Source: Lentimicrobium saccharophilum | GTDB taxonomy: Bacteria; Bacteroidota; Bacteroidia; Bacteroidales; Lentimicrobiaceae | Direction of reading: 5' to 3' | Length of the DNA stretch: 64,000 nucleotides | Assembly (NCBI RefSeq): GCF_001192835.1 | Contig: NZ_DF968182.1 | Coordinates: 1,180,968-1,244,967 of the forward strand | Part shown: positions 56,077-64,000 of the stretch, piece after piece | Layout of the letters: each line of letters opens with the position of its first letter | How positions within the stretch are numbered: the first letter of the stretch is position 1 | Notes under the pieces: model-generated | Told to the model about the DNA's origin: nothing | Seen by the model: the letters and a program-made list of their open reading frames with translations, nothing else | Database searches by the model: none | Program-made: the position numbers and the translations under genes

Positions 56077-58449
56077 ATGCAAAAAATAATACTATTATCC
56101 CTTCTGCTCTTTATGTTGCAGGAGTGCTCCCTTTATGCCCAGCAAAAATATTCCGTGAGCGGGTATGTCCGTGAAAAGAACAGCAGAGAATTGTTGCCGG
56201 GCGTAAATATATATATTCCTGAAATCCGCAACGGTACGGTTACGAATAATTACGGTTTCTACTCTGTTACCCTGCCTGCCGGCAAATACCTGATCAGCTA
56301 TTCCTATGTCGGCTACAAATACGAATCCAGGGAAGTTAACCTGAATTCAAACCTGATGATCGATGTAGAGCTTGATCCCAGCCTAAACCTCAGCGAAGTC
56401 ATCATCACCGCCGAAAAAGCAGAAAGGGTCAGTGAGAGCAACCGCATCAGCATGATCACGCTGCCGGTGCAGCAAATACGGGATATTCCTGCCCTGCTGG
56501 GTGAAAAAGATGTTTTCAAAGCGCTTCAACTGATGCCCGGAGTTCAGAAAGGCTCCGAAGGAAGCAGTGGCCTTTATGTGCGCGGAGGCGGTCCCGATCA
56601 GAATCTTATCATCCTGGATGATGCTCCGGTATATAATGCCAGCCACCTTTTCGGATTTTTCTCCATCTTCAATGGTGATGCACTTAAAAGCGTGGAGCTC
56701 ACCAAGGGCGGATTTCCGGCCCGTTACGGCGGACGGCTTTCGTCAGTGGTTGAAATGACCATGAAGGATGGCAATAAGCAGAAATTTTCAGGAGAGGCAG
56801 GCATAGGTCTGATTTCTTCAAGGCTGGTGCTGGAAGGGCCATTGAAAAAAGACACCTCTTCATTTCTTATATCAGCCCGGAGAACCTATCTGGATGTCAT
56901 TATAAAGCCTTTCGTGCCATCCGAAAGCCAGGGCGGATATTACTTCTACGACCTGAATGCAAAACTGAATTATGACTTCGGCCCCAGAAATAAACTATAC
57001 CTGTCGGGTTACTTTGGAAGAGACAAATTCCAGTTTGTGGACAGATACAGTTATGACAACAACAGTTACAAGAACAAAGGTGGATTGTACTGGCAAAACG
57101 CGACCGGCACCCTGCGCTGGAACCATCTCTTCACCGAACGGATTTTTGCTAATACTTCCCTGATCTTCAGCCGGTACAACCTCACGATCTTCAATGAAGA
57201 AAAAGATAATTCAGGTACTTATACACTTGACTACAACTCTGGTATCCGCGACATTGCCTTCCGGCACGATCTCGAATATCATTTATCAACATCCTACAGG
57301 CTCAGGGCCGGATTACAATCCACAACCCATTTGTTCACACCTTCGGCCATCGTTGAAAAAAACAGTCAGACGCTGCTTGATTACAAACAGAAAACGAAGT
57401 ACAATTCACTTGAATCCGGTGTTTATCTTGAGAATCATTTTAACATCAACAACCGGTTTCAGGCTAATGCCGGCATACGTTTAAGCCATTTTATCGCCGA
57501 CGGCAAACATTACTTTTCTCCCGAGCCGCGCCTTTCTGCCAATTTCTTAATCAAAGAAGGGTTCTCCGTGAAAACCGCCTTTGCCGAAATGAACCAGTAC
57601 ATTCATTTGCTCAGCAATACCGGCATCGGATTGCCGACTGATCTTTGGGTACCTTCTACCGACAGGGTAAAACCACAGAACTCGAGGCAAATTTCAGGTG
57701 GTCTGGCTAAAGACATGATCAGCAAGAATCTGACAGTGACCCTTGAGGGATATTACAAATGGAGCAGGAATATATTGGGATATAAGCCCGGCGCGAGCTT
57801 TCTCCTGCTTGACGACCCTACCGAAGCCCAGAATTTCACCTGGCAGGATAATGTTACAGCCGGAGAAGGTCAGTCGTACGGCGCAGAACTGCTGATACAG
57901 CGAAAAACCGGCAAACTGAGCGGCTGGATAGGTTATACCCTGTCATGGACCCGGCTCAGGTTCGATGAAATTAATTTCGGCGAATATTTCTGGGCCAGGT
58001 ACGATCGCCGGCATGACCTTTCTTTGGTGCTGATCTACGACCTTAAGGAGAATATCACCCTGTCAGGCACCTGGGTATACGGAACCGGCAACGCCATCAC
58101 CCTGCCACTGGGAGAATATCCGGGAATCACCCACAATCCGTTTATTGATTTGATGGGAGACGAAAATCCTTACTATTATGAGTATTACAACACCATTACC
58201 GATTATGGCGAGGTAAACTCTTACAGGATGAAGGCCTATCACCGTCTCGATTTTGCGATTCAGTTCCATAAAAGTAAACCGGGGTATGAGAGGACCTGGG
58301 AACTTGGCGTGTACAACGCCTATAACCGGAAAAATCCTTTCTTCTATTTTATCGAAAATGAGTACAGTGAGTCAGGGAGCATCAGCAAGCTCAAGCAGGT
58401 CTCAATTTTCCCGCTGATTCCATCTGTTTCCTATAACATTAAGTTCTGA
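56077..58449 (+). CDS. TonB-dependent outer-membrane receptor
   Basis: 790 residues. Signal peptide MQKIILLSLLLFMLQECSLY with cleavage near AQQ. A carboxypeptidase-regulatory-like domain (27-105, VSGYVREKNSRELLPGVNIY) is followed by the plug (about 115-225, GLYVRGGGPDQNLIILDDAPVYN) and a 22-strand-type beta barrel to the aromatic C-terminus SYNIKF. Smaller than SusC-type receptors (about 1000) and without the SusC-specific segments; paired with a DUF4249 lipoprotein 5 nt downstream instead of SusD. Such pairs are frequent in Bacteroidota, with substrates mostly unknown (possibly metal or peptide uptake). Confidence 0.93.
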   Translation: MQKIILLSLLLFMLQECSLYAQQKYSVSGYVREKNSRELLPGVNIYIPEIRNGTVTNNYGFYSVTLPAGKYLISYSYVGYKYESREVNLNSNLMIDVELDPSLNLSEVIITAEKAERVSESNRISMITLPVQQIRDIPALLGEKDVFKALQLMPGVQKGSEGSSGLYVRGGGPDQNLIILDDAPVYNASHLFGFFSIFNGDALKSVELTKGGFPARYGGRLSSVVEMTMKDGNKQKFSGEAGIGLISSRLVLEGPLKKDTSSFLISARRTYLDVIIKPFVPSESQGGYYFYDLNAKLNYDFGPRNKLYLSGYFGRDKFQFVDRYSYDNNSYKNKGGLYWQNATGTLRWNHLFTERIFANTSLIFSRYNLTIFNEEKDNSGTYTLDYNSGIRDIAFRHDLEYHLSTSYRLRAGLQSTTHLFTPSAIVEKNSQTLLDYKQKTKYNSLESGVYLENHFNINNRFQANAGIRLSHFIADGKHYFSPEPRLSANFLIKEGFSVKTAFAEMNQYIHLLSNTGIGLPTDLWVPSTDRVKPQNSRQISGGLAKDMISKNLTVTLEGYYKWSRNILGYKPGASFLLLDDPTEAQNFTWQDNVTAGEGQSYGAELLIQRKTGKLSGWIGYTLSWTRLRFDEINFGEYFWARYDRRHDLSLVLIYDLKENITLSGTWVYGTGNAITLPLGEYPGITHNPFIDLMGDENPYYYEYYNTITDYGEVNSYRMKAYHRLDFAIQFHKSKPGYERTWELGVYNAYNRKNPFFYFIENEYSESGSISKLKQVSIFPLIPSVSYNIKF

Positions 58450-58454
58450 AAAAA

Positions 58455-59327
58455 ATGAAAATCAAGACAATAAGGCTGATTCTCATCTTTGCCACAGCCC
58501 TGCCCATTACAGCCTGCGAAGATATGATCTCAGAAGTGGATGTGCCCGAATCGGATCCCAAAATCGTAGTCTATTCGGTAATTTCCCCTCAGGATGAATT
58601 CATCACTGTAAAGGTATATAAAAGCCGGGCATTGTACAGCCTTACACCCCAGCACTCCTGGGAAGAATCATTCCCGGTAATTCCGGATGCAACTGTCAGG
58701 ATTTCAAACGGAGTCGATTGGTTGCAGTTACCCTACAACGCTGAAACAAGGTCATACCGGATTTCTTCGGTAAATATGCCGGTGCAGGCGTCACAAACCT
58801 ATTATCTCGACATCAAAGCTCCCGGCGGATACGCTGCAGAAGCCAACTGCACAGTTCCTGCCGGCATCCCGCCTGACATTGAAATTACGGCAACAGAATA
58901 TGTCGAAAATTATGGAGAGCAGTCTGCTATGGTTAGTTTCAGGTTTAAGGATATCCCTGGAAACGGGCACTTTTACAGAGTTTTACCAGGGACGTATTTC
59001 AGTGATGAATACTACGGAGATAATTTCTTCAGTGAAACCGGCCTCAGCAGGGGCGAAAGCGTTTTCTCGGATAAGAACCGTGAGGGTGCTTTTTTCAATT
59101 TCAGAACATCAGAAATATACAATGGGAACAACCCGGATAACAGGTTGCTGATATGGTCTTCGGTTACCGATGAAGATTATTATAATTATCACCATTCGGT
59201 GATGTCATTTCAGGGTGACAATCCTTTCTCAGAGCCTTCACCTGTTTTTACAAATATTGATGGAGGGCTGGGCATTTTTGCCGCTGTCAACGGAAGGTTG
59301 CAGGAATTCAGCCTGAATCAGCAGTAA
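58455..59327 (+). CDS. DUF4249 surface lipoprotein, TonB receptor partner
   Basis: 290 residues with lipobox LPITACED, lipid attachment at Cys21. The mature protein starts with the DUF4249 pattern (SEVDVPESDPKIVVYSVISP), then Ig-like strands (FPVIPDATVRISNG) and the typical YYLDIKAPGGYAAEANCTVP. The C-terminal region contains DEDYYNYHHSV, also typical. Predicted to sit on the outer membrane as the lid or substrate-binding partner of the upstream receptor (inference by analogy to SusCD). ATG 5 nt after the receptor stop indicates an operon. It ends 7 nt from the convergent folA stop. Confidence 0.9.
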   Translation: MKIKTIRLILIFATALPITACEDMISEVDVPESDPKIVVYSVISPQDEFITVKVYKSRALYSLTPQHSWEESFPVIPDATVRISNGVDWLQLPYNAETRSYRISSVNMPVQASQTYYLDIKAPGGYAAEANCTVPAGIPPDIEITATEYVENYGEQSAMVSFRFKDIPGNGHFYRVLPGTYFSDEYYGDNFFSETGLSRGESVFSDKNREGAFFNFRTSEIYNGNNPDNRLLIWSSVTDEDYYNYHHSVMSFQGDNPFSEPSPVFTNIDGGLGIFAAVNGRLQEFSLNQQ

Positions 59328-59334
59328 TCCCGGT

Positions 59335-59832
59335 TCAGTCCTGCTTCCGATCGTAAGTCACATAAGAGTAGCTAAATCCCAGTGATTCAACGGCATCCAC
59401 ATCGGTTCTTTCCACTTCGGCCCATTCATCGAAGTTTATTTCCGGATAGAAAGTATCCGCATCAAACTCCTTGTGCACAAGTGTGAGGTAAAGTTTATGG
59501 GCAAGGGGCATAAACTGCTTGTAAACCATGCCACCGCCAATGATGAAATTCTCACGGCCGTCTTCCATTTTCTCAATGGCATCATCAATGGAATATGCCA
59601 TCACACAACCGGGAATCTGCTCTCCCGGCACATCCGTAATCACAACGCTCCTGCGGTTAGGCAGGGGGCGCAATGGCAATGATTCGAATGTGCGTTTACC
59701 CATTACGATGGTGTGACCGGTAGTAAGGGCTTTGAAACGCTTCAGGTCTTCGGGGATATGCCAGAGCAGGCGGTTATCTTTTCCAATGGCCAGATTGTCG
59801 GCAATGGCGACTATAATTGAGATGGTTTTCAT
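59335..59832 (-). CDS. folA: Dihydrofolate reductase
   Basis: 165-residue NADPH-dependent enzyme regenerating tetrahydrofolate. Signature ISIIVAIADNLAIGKDNRLLWHIPEDLKRFK with the substrate-binding acidic residue in PEDLKRFK, and the NADPH-binding segments HTIVMGKRTFESLP and FIIGGGMVYKQFMP. Standard length. It follows thyA by about 50 nt on the same strand; the pair is functionally linked because ThyA oxidises methylene-tetrahydrofolate to dihydrofolate. Confidence 0.96.
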   Translation of the reverse strand: MKTISIIVAIADNLAIGKDNRLLWHIPEDLKRFKALTTGHTIVMGKRTFESLPLRPLPNRRSVVITDVPGEQIPGCVMAYSIDDAIEKMEDGRENFIIGGGMVYKQFMPLAHKLYLTLVHKEFDADTFYPEINFDEWAEVERTDVDAVESLGFSYSYVTYDRKQD

Positions 59833-59885
59833 AAACTTCAGCGCAGGCTATACAATAATCAGTTGACTAATCATCCGGTGCTGCA

Positions 59886-60680
59886 TCAGACAGCCACCGG
59901 AGCCTTGATATGGGGATGCGGATTATAATCAACAAGAGAAAAATCCTCAAACCTGAAATTAAAAATATCTTTCACTTCCGGGTTAATAACCATACGGGGG
60001 AGCGGCCTTAAGTCACGGCTCAGTTGCAAGGCAACCTGATCGGTGTGATTAAGATAAATATGCGCATCGCCGAATGTATGAATAAACTCCCCCGGCTTCA
60101 GCCCTGTAACCTGAGCCATCATCATTGTCAGCAATGCATAGGAGGCTATATTGAAAGGCACACCAAGGAAGATATCCGCGCTGCGCTGGTAAAGCTGACA
60201 GGATAGTTTCCCATTGGCAACATAGAACTGGAAAAGCACATGACAGGGAGGCAGCGCCATCTGTTCCACTTCGCCGGGGTTCCAGGCACTCACCATCATC
60301 CGGCGCGAATCCGGTTTTTCCCTGATCAGTTTCAGCACTTCACTGATCTGATCAATCGTTCTGCCGTCAGCAGTTGCCCATGAGCGCCATTGCCTTCCGT
60401 AAACCGGGCCGAGGTCGCCGTTCTCATCGGCCCACTCGTCCCAGATGGACACTTTGTTGTCATGCAGATACCTGATGTTGGTATCTCCTTTCAGAAACCA
60501 CAGCAACTCATAGATGATGGACCTCAGGTGCAGCTTTTTGGTCGTAAGCACAGGAAAACCCTCTTCAAGGTTAAACCGCATCTGGTAACCAAAAACACTG
60601 ATCGTACCTGTCCCGGTGCGGTCATCTTTGCGGATGCCGTTATCCATTACATGCCGGAGCAGATCATGGTATTGCTTCAT
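59886..60680 (-). CDS. thyA: Thymidylate synthase
   Basis: 264-residue enzyme converting dUMP to dTMP with methylene-tetrahydrofolate. Catalytic Cys146 lies in [13 protein letters not shown], at the same residue number as in E. coli; other hallmarks are [16 protein letters not shown], the phosphate-binding RR pair in [14 protein letters not shown], and [14 protein letters not shown] at the C-terminus. Complete and standard. Probably cotranscribed with folA. Confidence 0.97.
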   Translation of the reverse strand: MKQYHDLLRHVMDNGIRKDDRTGTGTISVFGYQMRFNLEEGFPVLTTKKLHLRSIIYELLWFLKGDTNIRYLHDNKVSIWDEWADENGDLGPVYGRQWRSWATADGRTIDQISEVLKLIREKPDSRRMMVSAWNPGEVEQMALPPCHVLFQFYVANGKLSCQLYQRSADIFLGVPFNIASYALLTMMMAQVTGLKPGEFIHTFGDAHIYLNHTDQVALQLSRDLRPLPRMVINPEVKDIFNFRFEDFSLVDYNPHPHIKAPVAV

Positions 60681-60698
60681 TGCTTATTGATATTTATG

Positions 60699-60706
60699 CA
60701 AATTTA
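60699..60706 (-). promoter_or_regulatory. Putative -7 promoter box for thyA-folA
   Basis: Minus-strand TAAATTTG (plus strand CAAATTTA) matches TAnnTTTG, 18 nt upstream of the thyA ATG. The -33 region is not convincing. Confidence 0.4.
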
Positions 60707-60857
60707 AATTTTTACAGGTAAAAAATGCTGGTTCATCAAAGGTGGGCAGAATAAATCTTTTCCGTTGTCACTTTCTCTCCTTCAGAGGAACAACTGGCTG
60801 TATGGCTCCGGCTGCTTACCCGTATGACTGCAACCTGATTCAGGGTAAAGGACCGGT

Positions 60858-61937
60858 TCAGTTTCTCTCCTTAAAATGAAGTGAATCCCCCCACTGATCA
60901 TAGCCGATTTTATTCCCTGACATGTGGATCCTTGCTTCGAGGCAATTCTTGCAATCGGCAGCCTCCTCGTCGGTGCAGGGTTTATTCTCATAAAGTTTAT
61001 AATCGTCGCGGTATACACCGGGGGTTATGTTCGGCATGATGATATTGGCTCCTATCTTGAGGGCTTTTTCCCTGCCGATGGGATCAATGGCCTGCAAAGC
61101 CGTTGCCGAGGCGATATTAATTGTTTTCATCATCAGCCGCAACACTGCAATCATTTTAAGTGCCAGGTCAAATCGGGCTTCGAGGGGCAGTAACTGATCA
61201 CGGTATTCCCAAAGCGGTGTATCGGCATGTTCAATGTACGGACCCATACCGCACATATCAATGTCGAGCGCTTTCATAAAAAGAAGATCACCGGCCAGAT
61301 GATCAGTTGTTTGAAACGGAAGGCCTATCATCACGCCGGTACCTACCTGGTAGCCGGTATCCCGGAGATCATATAATGCCTGCAAACGCCTTTCAAAACT
61401 GTGATTTTTATCCCGGGGATGTATTTTGTAATACAATTCGCGGTCAGATGATTCAATGCGGAGCAAATAGCGGTGAGCACCGGCCTCATACCAACGCCGG
61501 TAAACTTCCCTGGTCTGCTCTCCGACTGAAAGTGTAATGCCCAGCCGGCCATCCGATAACTCCTTGATCCGATGCAAAAGGCGCTCAATTCTGAGGGTAA
61601 AGGCCTCGCCCTCGAGTTCACCCCCCTGAAGCACCACCGAACCATAATTGCTTTCATAGGCAAACCGGGCGGCTTCAAGGATCTCATCATCCGTCAGATT
61701 GTAACGATTCGCCCTTTTGTTTCCTTTCCGGATGCCACAATAGAAACAGTTCTTGCCACAAATATTGGAAAACTCAATCAGCCCCCTGAAATAAACGATA
61801 TTTCCCACATTTTCTTCCTTAACCTTTGCCGAACAGGCAAAGAGGGCACTTCTGTCCTCATTCTCAGAGGCAAGCAACCGGATAATTTCTTCACGGGAGA
61901 AGTTATCCTTATTAAGAATCTCGCTGATCGGAATCAT
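60858..61937 (-). CDS. hydE: [FeFe]-hydrogenase maturase HydE, radical SAM
   Basis: 359-residue radical SAM enzyme that helps build the diiron subcluster of [FeFe]-hydrogenases with HydG and HydF. The SAM cluster motif is CGKNCFYC (Cys60, Cys64, Cys67), CX3CX2C, inside FSNICGKNCFYCGIRKGN, a HydE signature. Further typical parts: VVLQGGELEGE, GITLSVGEQTREVYRRWYEAG, YLLRIESSDRELYYKIHP and MCGMGPYIEHADTPL. A C-terminal Cys pair (CTDEEAADCKNC) is also present. No hydG, hydF or hydrogenase gene lies in this window. Distinguished from BioB and HmdB by the QGGELEG and ESSDRELY segments. Confidence 0.93.
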   Translation of the reverse strand: MIPISEILNKDNFSREEIIRLLASENEDRSALFACSAKVKEENVGNIVYFRGLIEFSNICGKNCFYCGIRKGNKRANRYNLTDDEILEAARFAYESNYGSVVLQGGELEGEAFTLRIERLLHRIKELSDGRLGITLSVGEQTREVYRRWYEAGAHRYLLRIESSDRELYYKIHPRDKNHSFERRLQALYDLRDTGYQVGTGVMIGLPFQTTDHLAGDLLFMKALDIDMCGMGPYIEHADTPLWEYRDQLLPLEARFDLALKMIAVLRLMMKTINIASATALQAIDPIGREKALKIGANIIMPNITPGVYRDDYKLYENKPCTDEEAADCKNCLEARIHMSGNKIGYDQWGDSLHFKERN

Positions 61938-61958
61938 TTAAAAATTTATTACCAATGG

Positions 61959-61966
61959 CAAAGTTA
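61959..61966 (-). promoter_or_regulatory. Putative -7 promoter box for hydE
   Basis: Minus-strand TAACTTTG (plus strand CAAAGTTA) fits TAnnTTTG, 21 nt upstream of the hydE ATG. Confidence 0.4.
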
Positions 61967-61981
61967 GTCTAAAATCCCTTA

Positions 61982-63211
61982 CTACCTGCGCCAGTTTGAA
62001 ACGGCCATGTGCCATGGTGTACGGTAGGTCTCCGACCTGATCAGAAAATACTCGGACTGGTTATCCGGGAGTGTCTCAAGGTTGAACAGGAATCTTAAGG
62101 ACAGCGGATTCCCTGCTTCACCATAAGTCCACTGCTCCGACAAAGTATTGCGGTAAACAAGATTCGGCGGCCCAAAAACCATGTATATCATTCCACGGTC
62201 CGATTTCCATCCTTCACGGCTTAAACTGAAAAAACGGTTGGCCTCCTCCACCCTGCCATAGTATCTTCTTATCTGAGACAAGGCCCTTTCGGAATGCCCG
62301 GTAAGTTTAATCCAGAACTCATCAATGGCAGCCCGGGGCGGCAACTGACTCATTTCCCTGTATTCTGCATCGGTTGAGATATACCTGAGCGATTCCCGCA
62401 TCTGACCGGTTGAACCGATATCTGGAAATCCGTCGTAGAACCTGTGTATAACCATCACCGGACTTCCGCCACCATATAATAGATATCTGCCTTCTCCCGG
62501 CACTGTGCCGGAAGAGGTGACACCATCCCGGAATTTAACTCCAAAAACACTGTCAGCAGCATTTATGGCTATGTTATCCGGAAAGCCAAAAGGCGGAGTT
62601 CCCGGCAAATACTTTTCAGTAAAGTATTTAAAGTGCAGGGAATCAGAAAGCCTGTTTGACCGTATCCGAACCTTTTCATTTCTATACAGGAAGTTGCGCA
62701 TCAATGGTATCCCTGACTCATCCAGCAGCAGAAAATCATGAACATTATAGATCTGCCTCTTTTGCAAACTGAGAAATGCACCATAATTATTACCTGCATT
62801 AAGATCAAGCAACTCTATACTAAGCACATAATCATTTCCAGCCAGGGCCCGGATGGGAACTGAATCCATAAAGATGGCCCTACCCGTCAGGGAATCCATG
62901 CCGGTAAATGAAGCAGAATCAATCAAAACGCCCTTTTCAAAGCCATCAAACAACTGATAGCTAAGTCTGAACCGGGATTTGCCAGCCCCGTTATCAGGAA
63001 GGTATCTGAGGCCTTTCATCGGTATGCGGACATATAGGTTGGTGATACTGTCGTTCAGATTGAACAGGGCATAAGATAATCCGGCCAATTGCAGGTCAGG
63101 CTTGTAAAAGTTGGAAATATTTCTGTAAGAAAGCTTCGCAGGGCCTTTACAGTATGCCAGTGCCATAGCGGTCAGAAGCGTTGCAAAGAAGAACGTCAGT
63201 CGGGACTTCAT
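61982..63211 (-). CDS. GWxTD domain-containing exported protein
   Basis: 409 residues. N-terminal signal-like segment MKSRLTFFFATLLTAMALAYC, possibly a lipoprotein with the Cys of ALAYCKG. The central part is beta-rich. The C-terminal region has the GWxTD family layout: AIDEFWIKLTG, then RYYGRVEEANRFFSLSREGWKSDRGMIYMVFGPPN, in which GWKSD stands at the name-giving motif, and a final WTYGEAG...LRFLF strand pair. Function unknown; the family is common in Bacteroidota and related phyla. It lies about 45 nt upstream of hydE on the same strand, but a separate hydE promoter box suggests they may be independent. Confidence 0.87.
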   Translation of the reverse strand: MKSRLTFFFATLLTAMALAYCKGPAKLSYRNISNFYKPDLQLAGLSYALFNLNDSITNLYVRIPMKGLRYLPDNGAGKSRFRLSYQLFDGFEKGVLIDSASFTGMDSLTGRAIFMDSVPIRALAGNDYVLSIELLDLNAGNNYGAFLSLQKRQIYNVHDFLLLDESGIPLMRNFLYRNEKVRIRSNRLSDSLHFKYFTEKYLPGTPPFGFPDNIAINAADSVFGVKFRDGVTSSGTVPGEGRYLLYGGGSPVMVIHRFYDGFPDIGSTGQMRESLRYISTDAEYREMSQLPPRAAIDEFWIKLTGHSERALSQIRRYYGRVEEANRFFSLSREGWKSDRGMIYMVFGPPNLVYRNTLSEQWTYGEAGNPLSLRFLFNLETLPDNQSEYFLIRSETYRTPWHMAVSNWRR

Positions 63212-63397
63212 CCGTGTATATTAAAAAGTTCGGCAATTAAACAGATTTTCTAACGATGCATGGTTTGCAATCCAACAACCGTATTAACCGGAAAATCAAA
63301 AAATCTGACTAACCTTAATGAATGGTAAATTTAATACATTTTGAGCAGTAGACCAGGCTGGTTCTGCAGATCAGGAAACAATTAATGCAGGAAATGA

Positions 63398-64000
63398 TTA
63401 CGCAACCCTGATTCGTGAGCCGATTCTGAGCACTTTGGTTGGTTTGATGCCGTTAATTCTGCACAATTGGTTTACCGTTGTGCCGTATCGTCTGGCTATT
63501 TTCGAGAGGGTGTCTCCCGACCTTATCGTATGATATTTACTTCCGGATGAAGCCGTTCCATCATTTGCCAAAGATGAAGCACTCCGCCCTAAGCTCCAGA
63601 ATTCTTTGGATATCAGCAATGTATCCACCCGAAGGGTGTAATTCTCAAAATCGATAATCTTGCCGGGATTAAAATGCTCACCGCGAAAACGGGTTTCGAA
63701 ATGCAGGTGGGTGGTGCTCGCCCTGCCTGTTCTGCCACCCAATCCGACCGGCTCTCCTGCTTTGACTTCCTGATTGATATTTACCAGAATTTTTGACAAG
63801 TGGCTGTAAACCGTCTCCAGACCGTTATGATGCCTGATCACCACCATTTTTCCGTATCCGCTCATCACCCTGGCAATCCTCACCTTCCCGTCAAAAGCGC
63901 TCACTACGGTGTCACCTGTCTCAAGCTTTATATCCATACCGGCATGAAACCGGCTTCCCCGCTGCCCATACTTAGAAATAAGCTTTCCTTTATGCGGAAA
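63398..64000 (-). CDS. M23 metallopeptidase with C-terminal LysM, 5' end cut by window
   Basis: The frame is open to the right window edge. The visible part begins FPHKGKLISKYGQRGSRFHAGMD, so the ATG giving MDIKLETGD is internal and not the start. The M23 (lysostaphin/NlpD-type) zinc site is complete: His and Asp in FHAGMD and the HLHFE motif. After a linker, a single LysM domain (YHTIRSGDTLSKIARRYGTTVNQLCRINGI) binds peptidoglycan near the C-terminus. Likely an endopeptidase cutting peptide cross-links, or a regulator of amidases. Order M23 then LysM is the reverse of NlpD-type proteins but common in Bacteroidota. The signal peptide should lie outside the window. Confidence 0.92.
   Translation of the reverse strand, partial: FPHKGKLISKYGQRGSRFHAGMDIKLETGDTVVSAFDGKVRIARVMSGYGKMVVIRHHNGLETVYSHLSKILVNINQEVKAGEPVGLGGRTGRASTTHLHFETRFRGEHFNPGKIIDFENYTLRVDTLLISKEFWSLGRSASSLANDGTASSGSKYHTIRSGDTLSKIARRYGTTVNQLCRINGIKPTKVLRIGSRIRVA

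Overview
The window comes from a member of the Bacteroidota, most likely an anaerobic Bacteroidales-like organism; this taxonomic call is inference. It carries type IX secretion (T9SS) type A sorting tails, a TonB-dependent receptor paired with a DUF4249 lipoprotein, a Nudix-type (NrtR/AraR-like) regulator, a GWxTD-domain protein, and several TAnnTTTG promoter boxes. The [FeFe]-hydrogenase maturase gene hydE points to anaerobic hydrogen metabolism.

Left flank (1-9460), housekeeping genes: a DUF5683 protein cut by the window edge, dapB, an unusually long signal peptidase I, a cyclophilin, a DUF4412 protein, ftsK, a lolA-like gene, a four-helix membrane protein, and on the minus strand an AraC-type regulator with a membrane-embedded N-terminal half. 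A 1.4 kb AT-rich gap separates that regulator from the next block.

Central block (10897-43976, about 33 kb, all plus strand): a cluster of very large modular secreted proteins, the most interesting part of the window. Five large proteins (genes at 10897, 22364, 27295, 35541, 39396) plus a smaller one (16630) end in the same architecture: a beta-sandwich module followed by a two-loop calcium-binding dockerin-like repeat. All but one of these then end in an almost invariant tail, GMNTPPNPAKRPG. None of the six has a recognisable T9SS tail. Two nearly duplicate 1300-residue proteins (17936, 31067) do end in T9SS type A tails. They begin with a domain that looks cohesin-like and that also occurs alone (26261) and, more divergent, fused to a dockerin-like tail (16630). 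Each T9SS-tailed protein is followed by a 77-residue Gly/Pro-rich protein with a C-terminal membrane helix (21904, 35039). I infer a cohesin/dockerin-like surface assembly mounted on T9SS-anchored scaffolds. One client is a complete subtilisin-like protease; the other clients carry lamin-tail, CUB, PKD, GEVED and adhesin-like modules. The scaffold plus small-protein unit is a 4.33 kb direct repeat 13.13 kb apart, with a mosaic identity pattern suggesting gene conversion.

Right flank (44000-64000), housekeeping again: a Nudix-type regulator, a conserved hypothetical, acylphosphatase, a minus-strand cluster (Nudix hydrolase, MnmD-like methyltransferase, beta-propeller lipoprotein), a DEDD exonuclease, an FKBP isomerase followed closely by an Fe-S PD-(D/E)XK nuclease of the DUF2779 type, a TlpA-like thioredoxin, dnaB, an unclassified exported protein, the TonB receptor/DUF4249 pair, folA, thyA, hydE, a GWxTD protein, and an M23/LysM peptidase cut by the right edge.

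No rRNA, tRNA, CRISPR array, transposase or integrase was seen.
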